Positions 1 through 8,572 are shown, counted from the first letter of the stretch. The stretch: DNA of 64,000 nt from Pseudomonas sp. RIT409 (GCF_003052515.2 NZ_QARE02000011.1:1-64000); one strand, 5' to 3'. Notes: generated by a model from the letters alone, not told the origin. A program made the numbers and translations.

Positions 1-1
1 A

Positions 2-763
2 AATCGCCTGCTCACCGGCCAGGACCCGATGCAGATCCTTGGGCAGATCGCGGGCCAGATGGGCACGCAACAGACCAGCGCGGTCGATCCGCAAACCCGT
101 CAGGCGCCGCCGGCCAACGACGAACAGGCTGATTTCGTGCGGGCGATACTGGGTGACACCGAGGACACCTGGCGTCAGGTCTTCCAGCAAGGCGGCCGTC
201 AGTACAAGGATCCGACGCTGATCCTCTTCCGAGGCCAGGTGCAATCGGCCTGTGGCTTTGCTTCATCGGCCAGCGGGCCTTTCTATTGCCCGGCGGATCA
301 GCAGGTCTACTTGGACATGGATTTCTTCCGCGAAATGGCCCAGCGCTTCAAAGCCGCCGGAGATTTCGCCCAGGCGTATGTGATCGCACATGAAGTTGGC
401 CATCATGTGCAGACCTTGCTTGGGGTTTCAGCTAAAGTTGACGCCGCCCGTCAGCGCGGCGCCCGCATGGAAGGTGATAACGGTCTGCTGGTGCGCCAGG
501 AACTACAGGCGGACTGCCTGGCCGGTGTTTGGGCCTACAACGCTCAAAAGCGTTTGAACTGGCTTGAGCCCGGTGATATTGAAGAGGCTTTGAATGCGGC
601 CAACGCCATTGGCGACGACCGTTTGCAACAACAAAGCCAAGGGCGGGTAGTGCCCGACTCGTTCACCCATGGGACGTCTGCCCAGCGCGTCCGCTGGTTC
701 AAGACAGGTTTCGCCCAGGGACAAATCAACCAATGCGACACGTTCGCCGCCAAGAGCCTCTGA
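2..763 (+). CDS. Neutral zinc metallopeptidase, YpfJ type (5' partial)
   Basis: The frame is open to the left edge, so the start lies outside the window; about 253 codons are present of a family usually near 290 residues. The zinc-binding motif HEVGHH (about base 391) supplies the two histidines and the catalytic glutamate, and the downstream QELQADCLAG stretch supplies the likely third ligand. These features match the YpfJ/zinc-metallopeptidase family, members of which usually have an N-terminal membrane anchor that would be upstream here. The substrate is not known for the family. The gene ends six bases before the start of the next one, so the two may be co-transcribed. Confidence 0.85.
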   Translation, partial: NRLLTGQDPMQILGQIAGQMGTQQTSAVDPQTRQAPPANDEQADFVRAILGDTEDTWRQVFQQGGRQYKDPTLILFRGQVQSACGFASSASGPFYCPADQQVYLDMDFFREMAQRFKAAGDFAQAYVIAHEVGHHVQTLLGVSAKVDAARQRGARMEGDNGLLVRQELQADCLAGVWAYNAQKRLNWLEPGDIEEALNAANAIGDDRLQQQSQGRVVPDSFTHGTSAQRVRWFKTGFAQGQINQCDTFAAKSL

Positions 764-768
764 ATCCT

Positions 769-1758
769 ATGATGAAACCGCTTTCGATCCTGTTGTTGGG
801 CACCCTGATGAGCGTCACTGCTCATGCTGCGGATCAGGCGGTCAAATCCATCAGCCCCGACCGGCTGCTGATAAACGGAACCTCCCAGGCGACGCTGGGC
901 CTGAGCCAGAACTGGGTCCATCCCAGCCCCAACATCCAGCGTGTGGTGATCGTGTTTCACGGTCGCCTGCGTAACGCCCAGACTTACCTGCGCAGTGTCG
1001 AGCGTGCCGCCAATCAATCGCGGCAACGCTCGAAAACCTTGCTGATCGCACCGCAATTTCTGGACGAGAAAGACATCACCGCCCATCGCCTGCCCGACAG
1101 CATCCTGCGCTGGCACGGCAACGACTGGATGGCAGGCGAAAAATCGCTGGGAGCCAAACCGGTCAGCTCATTCGTGGTCATCGACCACATCCTCAAGCGC
1201 CTGAGCGACAGCAAGCTGTTTCCGAACCTGAAAGAAATCGTGATTGCCGGCCACTCCGGCGGTGCCCAAGTGGTGCAGCGTTACGCTGTGATCGGCGGCA
1301 AGGAAGACGCGCTTTTGAAGAAGGAAGGGATCAAATTGCGTTACGTGATCGCCAACCCGTCTTCGTATGCCTATTTCGATGCCACCCGCCCCCTGCCGGT
1401 CAATGCGGCCACCTGCCCGGCGTTTGATACCTGGAAATACGGCATGAACAAACTGCCGCCGTATGCGGGTAAGGACACTCCAGCCGAGCTGGAAGCGGCG
1501 TACGTGAAGCGTGATGTCACTTACCTGCTGGGCGATCAGGACACCGATCCCAACCACCCCGCGTTGGACAAGGATTGCGGCGCGGAAGCCCAGGGGCCGT
1601 TTCGTCTGGCACGCGGGCACAATTATTTCGACTACCTCACCCGGCGTCATCCGGAAGGCATTAACCAGCGGTTGATCGAAGTCAAAGGGGTGGGTCACAA
1701 CGGCAGCGCAATGTTCACCTCGCCAGAGGGGCAGGCGGCGTTGTTCAAAGGGAACTGA
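769..1758 (+). CDS. Secreted alpha/beta hydrolase of unknown substrate
   Basis: A 329-residue protein starting at one of two adjacent ATGs (769 or 772). An open frame also begins at 733, but the 769 start places a typical signal peptide (MMKPLSILLLG...AHA-A) at the N terminus. The nucleophile elbow GHSGGAQ (about residue 162) is the catalytic-serine motif of alpha/beta hydrolases, and the late GVGHNG supplies a plausible catalytic histidine. The protein should be periplasmic or exported. I do not recognise a specific enzyme; esterase or depolymerase-like activity is only an inference from the fold. It follows the metallopeptidase gene closely with a weak ribosome binding site. Confidence 0.75.
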   Translation: MMKPLSILLLGTLMSVTAHAADQAVKSISPDRLLINGTSQATLGLSQNWVHPSPNIQRVVIVFHGRLRNAQTYLRSVERAANQSRQRSKTLLIAPQFLDEKDITAHRLPDSILRWHGNDWMAGEKSLGAKPVSSFVVIDHILKRLSDSKLFPNLKEIVIAGHSGGAQVVQRYAVIGGKEDALLKKEGIKLRYVIANPSSYAYFDATRPLPVNAATCPAFDTWKYGMNKLPPYAGKDTPAELEAAYVKRDVTYLLGDQDTDPNHPALDKDCGAEAQGPFRLARGHNYFDYLTRRHPEGINQRLIEVKGVGHNGSAMFTSPEGQAALFKGN

Positions 1759-1839
1759 CCGGCGTCGCTCGCGACACCCCGCCCTGTGGAATGAGCCTGC
1801 TCACGCCCACGGGGCGAGGTGTGCGGCGCGATCAAAACG

Positions 1840-2430
1840 TTAACGCAGCCATTCACGCACTGCGCCGCAATCCTGCGCGTGCCAGTCCGTCAGTTCCGGC
1901 CAAGGGTTATCCGGCAGGTTGACCAGGACCGTATGCGTTCCCGCCGCTTTGCCACAGCGCAGGTCGAACTGATAGTCCCCCACCATGACCATCTGCGAAG
2001 GCGCGACGTCCCAAGCCCGCGCCAGCTTCAACAGCCCATCCGGATCAGGCTTGGGTGCAGCTTCATCGCGCCCGAGCACATCATCCACCTGAAAACAGTC
2101 CGCGATGCCGATGGCCTCCAGGGTCACATGCGCCAATTCGCGGGCATTGCGGGTCAGTACGCCCAGGCGACAGCCCCGCTGCGCCAGTTCACGCACCAGC
2201 TCGACAGCGCCTGGCGCAGGTTTGGAGGCGATGGCCAGTTCACGTTCGTGTTCGAGCAACCAGGCGTGCTTGGCTGCGGCCTCCTCAGAGGGCAGTGCGG
2301 CAAGGTGGCTGAGAATGTCGTCTTCCTGCGGGATGCCCAGCGCCCGCTTGATTGCCGGGAAGTCATGCACGGCAATCGTCAGGGTGCCGTCCATGTCGAA
2401 CACCCAATGGCGCAGTTGCGCGAGGCTCAT
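1840..2430 (-). CDS. HAD-superfamily phosphatase (IA-type)
   Basis: A 196-residue haloacid-dehalogenase hydrolase. Motif I is FDMDGTLT near residue 10, with both catalytic aspartates; motif II lies around GVLTRN, and motif III/IV is KPDPDG followed by MVGDYQFDL. A helical cap lies between motifs I and II. Cytosolic phosphatase of small phosphorylated metabolites, similar to phosphoglycolate-phosphatase-like proteins, but the substrate cannot be read from the sequence. The start at 2430 was chosen because its ATG overlaps the tesB stop codon (ATGA), which indicates translational coupling; a longer open frame upstream lies inside tesB. Confidence 0.85.
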   Translation of the reverse strand: MSLAQLRHWVFDMDGTLTIAVHDFPAIKRALGIPQEDDILSHLAALPSEEAAAKHAWLLEHERELAIASKPAPGAVELVRELAQRGCRLGVLTRNARELAHVTLEAIGIADCFQVDDVLGRDEAAPKPDPDGLLKLARAWDVAPSQMVMVGDYQFDLRCGKAAGTHTVLVNLPDNPWPELTDWHAQDCGAVREWLR

Positions 2431-3296
2431 GACCAATCCTTGCGATGGCGAATGAGGCCTTCCTGGCTGACCGATGCGACGAGGTTGCCCGCACGGTTGT
2501 AAACACTGCCCCGGGAAAAGCCCCGAGAATTGCCGGCCCAGGGGCTGTCCATGGCATAGAGCAGCCAATCATCCGCGCGCAGCTCGCCATGGAACCACAA
2601 CGAGTGATCGAGGCTGGCGATCTGCATGTCCTTCTGCCAGACAGTCTTGCCGTGGGGCAACAGCGACGTGGTCAGCAGGTTGAAATCCGACGCGTAGGCG
2701 AGCATGTATTTATGCAGCGCCGGAATATCCGGCAGCGTGCCATCGGCGCGGAACCACACGTACTTCACCGGATCGGTCGGCTTCGGGTTATAGGGGTCCG
2801 ATTGGGTGACCGGCCGGAATTCGATCGGTTTCGGGCACAGTAATTTGTCTTTCAGGTGCTCGGGAATCAGGTGCTCGCGCTGGCGCATCAACTCCAGTTC
2901 GGAAGCCAGGTTCTCCGGCCCGACCACTTGCGGCATCTGGCTCTGGTGCTCGAAGCCTTGCTCGTCGTATTGAAACGAGGCGCTGCAGGTGAAGATGGGG
3001 TTGCCCTTTTGAATGGCTGTCACACGGCGCGTGCTGAAACTGCCGCCATCGCGCACGCGGTCGACCTGGTACACCACCGGCAGATGCGCATCGCCGGGGC
3101 GTAGAAAGTAACCATGCAACGAATGGACATGGCGCTCGTCTTCAACGGTCTGGCTCGCCGCCGACAGCGACTGACCCAGCACCTGCCCGCCAAACAGCTG
3201 ACGAAAGCCCAGATCCTGGCTACGTCCACGGAAGAGGTTTTCTTCGATGGGCTCCAGGCTCAACAGCGACACCAGATCATCCAGCACATGGCTCAT
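2427..3296 (-). CDS. tesB: Acyl-CoA thioesterase II
   Basis: A 289-residue protein, against 286 in E. coli TesB. It is a tandem hot-dog fold thioesterase that hydrolyses acyl-CoA to free fatty acid and CoA. The sequence has the family motifs LDHSLWFH (with the catalytic aspartate) and, in the second half, SPWAGNSRGFSRG followed by SVSQEGLIR, which carries the catalytic glutamine. The start at 3296 (MSHVLDDL) follows a good AGGAA ribosome binding site six bases upstream, so the earlier in-frame starts are not used. It overlaps the HAD phosphatase gene downstream by four bases. Confidence 0.95.
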   Translation of the reverse strand: MSHVLDDLVSLLSLEPIEENLFRGRSQDLGFRQLFGGQVLGQSLSAASQTVEDERHVHSLHGYFLRPGDAHLPVVYQVDRVRDGGSFSTRRVTAIQKGNPIFTCSASFQYDEQGFEHQSQMPQVVGPENLASELELMRQREHLIPEHLKDKLLCPKPIEFRPVTQSDPYNPKPTDPVKYVWFRADGTLPDIPALHKYMLAYASDFNLLTTSLLPHGKTVWQKDMQIASLDHSLWFHGELRADDWLLYAMDSPWAGNSRGFSRGSVYNRAGNLVASVSQEGLIRHRKDWS

Positions 3297-3365
3297 TGGG
3301 GGTTCCTCGCACACAGTCATCACAAGCAGATCCAGCCACGGGCACCGTTGCGCGCCGGATGTGGC

Positions 3366-3402
3366 AATCGCGCGAGATGATACAGATGTTTACCGCGCGA
3401 TT
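3366..3402 (-). promoter_or_regulatory. Inverted repeat in the tesB upstream region
   Basis: Nine-base perfect arms (AATCGCGCG and CGCGCGATT) are separated by 19 bases about 70 bases upstream of the tesB start. The loop holds TATCAT on the minus strand, which could be a -10 element; no clear -35 is visible. It could be an operator or the end of a transcript from either side, since the acetyltransferase gene also ends here. Confidence 0.3.
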
Positions 3403-3410
3403 CGCGCCTC

Positions 3411-3974
3411 TTACAAGGTTGCGAGCCATTGCTGACGATTGATGCGATACAGCACATGCGCACGCAGCGGGTGGCCTTCGGGTAGGTTGGGGTGGTCGAA
3501 ATCGTCGTCGGGGCGGTTGTGCATGCCGATGGCCTGCATCACCTTTTGCGAAGGCAGGTTGCTGACAGAGGTGAATGAAACGATCTCGTCCAGCTCGACG
3601 TGTTCGAACCCACAGCCCAGCACGGTCCAGGCCGCTTCACTGGCGTAACCCAACCCCCAGTGTTCTCGTGCCAGCCGCCAGCCGATTTCAACCGCGGGGG
3701 TGAACGGCGCGTCGAACCCGACCACATTCAGTCCGGTGAAACCGATGAATTCACCTGTGTCCCTGCGCTCGAGCGCCCAGAGCCCGAAGCCGTACTCCGC
3801 AAAATGACCGCGAATGCGGCCAATCATCTTTGCGCTTTCTAGGCGCGTCAACGGCTGCGGGAAATAACGCATGACCTGAGGATCGGCGCACAGGTGCGCG
3901 AAGGCTGGCAAATCGTCATCGCGCCATTGACGCATCAACAAGCGCGGGCTGTTGAGCTCCAGTATCGGCTCCAT
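3411..3974 (-). CDS. GNAT-family N-acetyltransferase (RimJ/RimL-like)
   Basis: A 187-residue acetyltransferase that would transfer acetyl from acetyl-CoA to an amine. The N terminus has the SPRLLMRQWRDDD pattern typical of the RimJ/RimL-type GNAT proteins, and the acetyl-CoA loop is near GWRLAREHWGLGYASEA (about residues 90-105), in the place of the usual R/Q-x-x-G-x-G/A motif. The start at 3974 follows GGGGAG with seven-base spacing; a start seven codons earlier has no such site. The substrate could be a ribosomal protein N terminus or a small amine and is not determined. Confidence 0.85.
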   Translation of the reverse strand: MEPILELNSPRLLMRQWRDDDLPAFAHLCADPQVMRYFPQPLTRLESAKMIGRIRGHFAEYGFGLWALERRDTGEFIGFTGLNVVGFDAPFTPAVEIGWRLAREHWGLGYASEAAWTVLGCGFEHVELDEIVSFTSVSNLPSQKVMQAIGMHNRPDDDFDHPNLPEGHPLRAHVLYRINRQQWLATL

Positions 3975-4099
3975 CGAACATCTCCCCTGATTCACTGCTC
4001 AAATCCCTCACCGATGAATCAGCAACCGGCTTGCCATTCGGCTGTGCGCTGACGGCCATAACTGGCAAGATCCCCTTTCGCATTCGACACGTAGCCGCC

Positions 4100-5017
4100 A
4101 TGCCTCTGCCGCTTATCTACCACGAAGATTACAGCCCGGCGTTTCCGCCCGACCACCGTTTCCCGATGGACAAGTTCCGTCTGCTTCACGACCACCTTAT
4201 CGACAGCGGCTTGACCACGGATGCTCAACTATTCCGCCCACAGGTCTGCCCTGACGATATTCTCGCGTTGGCTCATGATCCGTCCTACATCCGTCGGTAC
4301 ATGGATGGCGATCTTTCCCGCGAGGATCAGCGTCGTTTGGGGCTGCCTTGGAGTGAAGACCTGGCTCGCCGTACCGTACGCGCCGTCGGCGGTTCGTTGC
4401 TCACGGCCGAGAAGGCGCTGCAGCATGGGCTGGCCTGCCACCTGGCCGGCGGAACCCACCATGCGCATTACGATTACCCCGCCGGTTTTTGCATCTTCAA
4501 CGACTTGGCCATCATCAGCCACTACTTGCTGCAGAGCGGCCGCGTGGACCGCGTCTTGATCTTTGACTGCGATGTGCATCAGGGCGACGGCACCGCGCGG
4601 ATTCTCGAACACACCGACGACGCCATCACCGTTTCCCTGCATTGCGAGAAAAACTTCCCCGCGCGCAAGGCCCGTAGCGACTGGGACATTCCCCTGCCAA
4701 TGGGCATGGGGGACGGCGATTACCTGAAAGTAGTCGACGACACGCTCAATTACCTCTTGCCGCTCTACCGTCCCGACCTAGTGCTCTATGACGCCGGGGT
4801 GGATGTGCATAAGGATGATGCGCTGGGGTACCTGAAGCTCACGGATGATGGTGTTGCGCAACGGGATGAAGCGGTCATGCGTCACTGCCTTGGGCGGGAC
4901 ATTCCGGTAATGGGCGTGATTGGCGGCGGCTACAGCAAGGACCGAGAGGCCCTGGCCCGGCGGCACGGGATTTTGCACCACAGCGCCAATAAGGTCTGGA
5001 TGTCGGAAGGGTTGTAA
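4100..5017 (+). CDS. Histone deacetylase-family (class IV-like) hydrolase
   Basis: A 305-residue zinc-dependent deacetylase-like protein. The diagnostic motifs are all present: GGTHHAH (tandem histidines), GFCIFND, DCDVHQGDGT with the zinc-binding Asp-His pair, and DAGVDVHKDD with the third zinc ligand. Bacterial members act on small acetylated amines (for example acetylpolyamines) or acetyl-lysine; none of this can be decided here. The start MPLPLIYHEDY at 4100 gives the family's usual N terminus; an earlier ATG at 4031 would add 23 residues unlike the family. It stands alone, divergent from the acetyltransferase gene. Confidence 0.9.
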   Translation: MPLPLIYHEDYSPAFPPDHRFPMDKFRLLHDHLIDSGLTTDAQLFRPQVCPDDILALAHDPSYIRRYMDGDLSREDQRRLGLPWSEDLARRTVRAVGGSLLTAEKALQHGLACHLAGGTHHAHYDYPAGFCIFNDLAIISHYLLQSGRVDRVLIFDCDVHQGDGTARILEHTDDAITVSLHCEKNFPARKARSDWDIPLPMGMGDGDYLKVVDDTLNYLLPLYRPDLVLYDAGVDVHKDDALGYLKLTDDGVAQRDEAVMRHCLGRDIPVMGVIGGGYSKDREALARRHGILHHSANKVWMSEGL

Positions 5018-5235
5018 GCTCGCCTTGGACGGACGGAGGCCTGGCGAGTCAAAGACTTACCCACATCGGCTGTGGAGCGGCCTGTGGATAAGCTGAGCGC
5101 AAGCATAGAGGCTCCTGTAAACACGGGCGCGGCAGCCCGCTGTACATTTTTTGCTCAATAGTTTTCCACAGGGCGCTCGTTCATCACAGCGCTCGGGTAG
5201 AATGCGCGGCCCACTTCTCGATTCGCACCTCGCTC

Positions 5236-6477
5236 ATGACATCAGCCACCCTCACTTCCCTCCCATCCGTCGCCATTATCGGGGGAGGCCCCGCAGGGTT
5301 GATGGCCGCTGAGGTGGTCAGCCGGGCAGGTTATCCTGTCGACCTCTACGACGGCATGCCCTCCGTTGGGCGCAAGTTTCTGCTGGCGGGCGTCGGCGGC
5401 ATGAACATCACCCATTCGGAAGCCTACCCCGCGTTTATTTCCCGCTACGCCGAACGCGCCGCGACGATCGCTCCCTTGCTGCGCGGTTTTGATGCCCCTG
5501 CGCTGCGCGACTGGATTCACGGGCTGGGCATTCAGACCTTCGTCGGCAGTTCGGGCCGCGTGTTCCCCACCGACATGAAAGCCGCGCCACTGCTGCGTGC
5601 CTGGCTCAAACGCCTACGAGAGCACGGGGTGGCGATTCACACTCGCCATCGCTGGCTGGGCTGGAATGCCGACGGCAGTCTGCGCATCGCCAGCCCCGAG
5701 GGCGAATTGGCCGTTGCTCCAGCCGCCACCCTGCTTGCATTGGGCGGTGCCAGTTGGCCACGTCTGGGGTCAGACGGCGCGTGGCTTCGGCTGCTGGAGG
5801 AGCGCGGCGTCAGCATCGCCCCCCTTCAGGCATCCAATTGTGGCTTCGAGGTGGCCGCTTGGAGTGAGGTGCTGCAGAGCAAGTTCGCTGGCGCACCATT
5901 GAAGAACGTCGCCATCGGCTTGCAGGGGCAATCGTTGCGCTTGGGCGAATGTGTGATCACGCAGTCCGGAATCGAGGGCAGCCTGATCTACGCCCTTTCG
6001 GCGCAGATTCGCCAACAGATCGTTGATCAGGGTGCGGCGACGGTGGAAATCGATCTGCTGCCCGGCAGACGACGGGTGGATGTGGAGAAGGCACTCGCCA
6101 GACCCCGCGGCTCTCGCTCGATGGCCAAGCACCTGCACAGTCAGGTCGGCATCGATGGGGTCAAGGCCGCCCTGCTGCGGGAACTGGCCTCTGCAGAAAC
6201 CTTCAACGACACCCGCCAGTTGGCGCAGGCCATCAAGGGGCTGCCGCTGACGCTGGTTCGGCCTCGCCCGCTGGAAGAAGCGATCAGCACCGCAGGTGGT
6301 GTTCCTTTCGAGGCGCTGGACGATAACCTCATGTTCAAGTCGCTGCCCGGCGTTTTCTGCGCAGGTGAGATGCTCGACTGGGAAGCGCCCACGGGTGGCT
6401 ACTTGCTGACCGCCTGTTTCGCCAGTGGGCGTGCCGCCGGGTTGGGGCTGGTAGCGCACCTGCGCGGCAGTTCCTGA
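5236..6477 (+). CDS. FAD-dependent flavoprotein, TIGR03862/HI0933-like
   Basis: A 413-residue flavoprotein. The N-terminal dinucleotide-binding motif VAIIGGGPAGLMAAE (about residues 12-26) is followed by GRKFLLAGVGGMNITHSE, the signature of the HI0933/BaiN group. A C-terminal CAGEMLDWEAPTGGYLLTACFASGRAAG segment closes the FAD site. Proteins of this group are putative reductases or dehydrogenases, and no substrate is established for this subfamily as far as I know. The start at 5236 was taken as the first in-frame ATG. A TAGAAT hexamer near 5198 could be its -10 element. Confidence 0.85.
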   Translation: MTSATLTSLPSVAIIGGGPAGLMAAEVVSRAGYPVDLYDGMPSVGRKFLLAGVGGMNITHSEAYPAFISRYAERAATIAPLLRGFDAPALRDWIHGLGIQTFVGSSGRVFPTDMKAAPLLRAWLKRLREHGVAIHTRHRWLGWNADGSLRIASPEGELAVAPAATLLALGGASWPRLGSDGAWLRLLEERGVSIAPLQASNCGFEVAAWSEVLQSKFAGAPLKNVAIGLQGQSLRLGECVITQSGIEGSLIYALSAQIRQQIVDQGAATVEIDLLPGRRRVDVEKALARPRGSRSMAKHLHSQVGIDGVKAALLRELASAETFNDTRQLAQAIKGLPLTLVRPRPLEEAISTAGGVPFEALDDNLMFKSLPGVFCAGEMLDWEAPTGGYLLTACFASGRAAGLGLVAHLRGSS

Positions 6478-6500
6478 CTCGAGCACCGCCGCGCCCACGC

Positions 6501-7682
6501 TCACGCCACTCGATCGACCTGCGGCTTCAGCGGCTGCACCGCCTCCGGCTTGTCGGCAGCGGGCCTGGCCTTGCCCGCCCCGCCCAACACCCGTTTGCCC
6601 AGTTCGTAGCCTTTCATCTCGATGTATTTATGGGCAAACGCGGCGAGGATCACGCAGGCGCCTGCCACGGCGATGACGAAGAGGTTGTTCGCCCACACCG
6701 ATCCCGTGTCCATGAACCGCTGACCACCGATCATCGGCGCCAGAGCGAGCCCTGTGACCTTCTGCGCGACGATGAAAATCGTCGACAGTGAGAACAGCAG
6801 CGCGGCATGGGTCATGTAGATCGAGTAAGACAACTTGCCCAGCAAAACGAACGGGCCAGTCTTGAGCAGCGTCGACACCAGGCCACCCTCGAAGGCGAAC
6901 AAAAGCACCAGCGCACAGAACGTCAGGCTGCCGACCGGCGAGCGAAAGTTGAAGTCGTTCATCACGATCCACCAAGTGGCATACATCATGGCGCATTCGA
7001 GCACCGTGACCAGCCACGGCTTGAACGTCCACTTATCGCGGATCATCAGGTAGACCAGATAGGTGATATTACCGGCGAAGAAGCAGGACAGGCCGAGCAT
7101 TGCCCGCTCCACCAGTGGCTCGTTTTCCGAAAAGATCAGCATGAAGGCGACCAGCGAAATGGCAGCGAACATCAGAAAGCGGTTCTTCATCGACAACAGG
7201 CACAGCGCGCCGAACAGCAGATAAATGTAAAACTCGATGCTGATGGTCCAGGAAGGGTAATTGAACGACATGGTTTCGGTGAGCGAAGTCCATGCCTGCA
7301 CGAGAAACAGGTTGGGCAGGATCTCGCGCGGGGCAAACAGGCCGGTAAACGGCACGTTGTTCAGATCAAAGCCCTTCTTGTAGGCCGTCCAACGGACCGT
7401 TTCAAACAGAATGAATACCGCCAGCATCGTCAGGTGCAGCGGGTACAGGCGAAAGACCCGGGAGATGAAAAACGCTTTGAATGAGAGGTTGGGCTTCATG
7501 CCGTAGGTATGCGCCAGAACGAAGCCACTGAGCACGAAGAAGAAGTTGAGCAGAACTTCGTCGCGACGAAAGAATGGCAGCGTGATGAAACTGTCAACGA
7601 CATGCAAATGGAAAAAAACAACCAACAAGGCGCAAATGCCTCTGAAACTGTCGAGGGTGGTAAAGCGCTGAACAGGCTTCAT
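6501..7682 (-). CDS. Acyltransferase-3 family membrane protein
   Basis: A 393-residue integral membrane acyltransferase with about ten hydrophobic helices. The N terminus TTLDSFRGICALLVVFFH carries the family motif with the conserved arginine and the catalytic-type histidine, and LNFFFVLSGFVLAHTYG follows. Members O-acylate sugars of lipopolysaccharide, exopolysaccharide or other envelope glycans. The last 30 or so residues are a basic, proline-rich cytoplasmic tail. The start at 7682 follows CGGAAG with seven-base spacing. No glycan biosynthesis genes are next to it, so the acceptor is unknown. Confidence 0.85.
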   Translation of the reverse strand: MKPVQRFTTLDSFRGICALLVVFFHLHVVDSFITLPFFRRDEVLLNFFFVLSGFVLAHTYGMKPNLSFKAFFISRVFRLYPLHLTMLAVFILFETVRWTAYKKGFDLNNVPFTGLFAPREILPNLFLVQAWTSLTETMSFNYPSWTISIEFYIYLLFGALCLLSMKNRFLMFAAISLVAFMLIFSENEPLVERAMLGLSCFFAGNITYLVYLMIRDKWTFKPWLVTVLECAMMYATWWIVMNDFNFRSPVGSLTFCALVLLFAFEGGLVSTLLKTGPFVLLGKLSYSIYMTHAALLFSLSTIFIVAQKVTGLALAPMIGGQRFMDTGSVWANNLFVIAVAGACVILAAFAHKYIEMKGYELGKRVLGGAGKARPAADKPEAVQPLKPQVDRVA

Positions 7683-8063
7683 AACGCAACTTCCGTACTG
7701 GTTGATGAAATCGCCACCCTGCCGAAGCTGGCGCCAGTACACGGTATTGGGTTCCCCTGTGCCTCAACAGTTGAAATATTTCATCCCGCCGGTTCCCGGG
7801 TGCGCAAAAGTTGACGCCATCGATCGTGATCAATGACTTTACAGTCACCGAAAAATGTATCGCCCACGCAACGTCGGGAAATTGGCTTCGTGAACGCCGC
7901 ATCCAGACGGCTTCTCCGGCAACCCAGCCCCACGAACGCGCTTCGCTCAACTATCAATGGCGGCGATGATCGCTACCACTCGTATTGACTTCTTAATGAT
8001 TCGGCGCGGCGTAACATCACCTCCATACCGAGTCACCCACTACCGACTTCTGGAGCTACCGAC
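7683..8063. other. Intergenic region between divergent genes
   Basis: A 381-base gap with no supportable gene. It must carry the promoters of the acyltransferase gene (leftwards) and the repeat protein gene (rightwards). An imperfect ANR/FNR-like site (TCGAT-N4-ATCAA) lies at 7820-7833, and a TTGACT at about 7986 lacks a well-spaced -10. I see no strong regulatory site. Confidence 0.4.
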
Positions 8064-8396
8064 ATGAACACTCAAAAACTGATCCTGGGCCTGGCCTTCT
8101 CTGTACTGGCAACCGGCGCGTTTGCACTGCCCACTGTCCACGGCACCAGCGCCGTAGCGGAAAACGGTTCATCCCATACCCACATCGAGCGCGTGGCCGC
8201 CGATGGCGCGGACCGTGTAGGTGCCAATCGCGTGGCTGAAAACGGCTCCGATCGCACCGCTCTGGGTCGCATCGCTGCCGACGGCGCGGACCGTGTAGGT
8301 GCCAATCGCGTGGCTGAAAACGGCTCCGATCGCACCGCTCTGGGTCGCATCGCTGCCGACGGCGCGGATCGCGTAGGTGCCAACCGCCTGAGCTGA
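8064..8396 (+). CDS. Small secreted protein of six 13-residue repeats
   Basis: 110 residues: a signal peptide (MNTQKLILGLAFSVLATGAFA, cut before LP), a short linker to residue 31, then exactly six 13-residue units and a final serine. The consensus unit is A-[AE]-[DN]-G-[AS]-D-R-x-x-x-x-R-[VIL]; alternating units read AADGADRVGANRV and AENGSDRTALGRI. The first unit (AENGSSHTHIERV) is the most divergent. The mature protein would be small, hydrophilic and periplasmic or secreted. A ribosome binding site is seen at GGAG, upstream of the ATG. I recall short AEGGSDR-repeat proteins in other pseudomonads, some labelled phage infection protein, but no established function. Confidence 0.75.
   Translation: MNTQKLILGLAFSVLATGAFALPTVHGTSAVAENGSSHTHIERVAADGADRVGANRVAENGSDRTALGRIAADGADRVGANRVAENGSDRTALGRIAADGADRVGANRLS
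8205..8360 (+). repeat. Two identical 78-bp tandem repeats inside the repeat-protein gene
   Basis: Bases 8205-8282 and 8283-8360 are identical, and a third, diverged partial copy continues from 8361 to about 8391. Each 78-bp copy encodes two 13-residue units, so duplication or loss of a copy keeps the reading frame and changes protein length by 26 residues. Confidence 0.9.
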
Positions 8397-8420
8397 TCTT
8401 TCCGCCCCCAGCCCCTCCCA

Positions 8421-8449
8421 GCCCGGCCTTTGCCGGGCTTGATTTTTCC
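8421..8449 (+). terminator. Intrinsic terminator of the repeat-protein gene
   Basis: A GCCCGGC / GCCGGGC stem with a four-base loop is followed by TTGATTTTT. It lies 25 bases after the stop codon. Confidence 0.8.
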
Positions 8450-8544
8450 CCCCATCAATCCGCGTCACCCCATGCACTTCTTCGCCCTGGCGTCTGATCC
8501 TCAGCCATGCTTTCAAGAAGCCCCGAGAGGCGTCCTGACATTTC

Positions 8545-8572
8545 TTTCAGTTTTTCCGAGACTGGCCGATGC
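8545..8572 (+). promoter_or_regulatory. Sigma-28 (FliA)-type promoter of the HBM chemoreceptor
   Basis: CAGTTT at 8548-8553, an 11-base spacer and GCCGATGC at 8565-8572 fit the flagellar sigma-28 consensus (-35 TAAAGTTT, N11, GCCGATAA). It lies about 90 bases before the chemoreceptor ATG. Confidence 0.6.

Noticed and set aside
1833-1843. AACGTTAACG resembles the LacI-type operator core
   Set aside because: It overlaps the HAD phosphatase stop codon, lacks the flanking AATG arm and has no promoter nearby.
3299-3304. GGAACC on the minus strand as a possible HrpL (hrp) box
   Set aside because: No CCAC element at the required 15 to 16-base distance, and the hexamer is part of the tesB ribosome binding site.
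7820-7833. TCGAT-N4-ATCAA as an ANR/FNR site
   Set aside because: One mismatch and no promoter placed where it would act; too weak to call.
8205-8391. Tandem DNA repeats as a possible CRISPR array
   Set aside because: The repeats are contiguous, 78 bp, in frame and coding, with no spacers.
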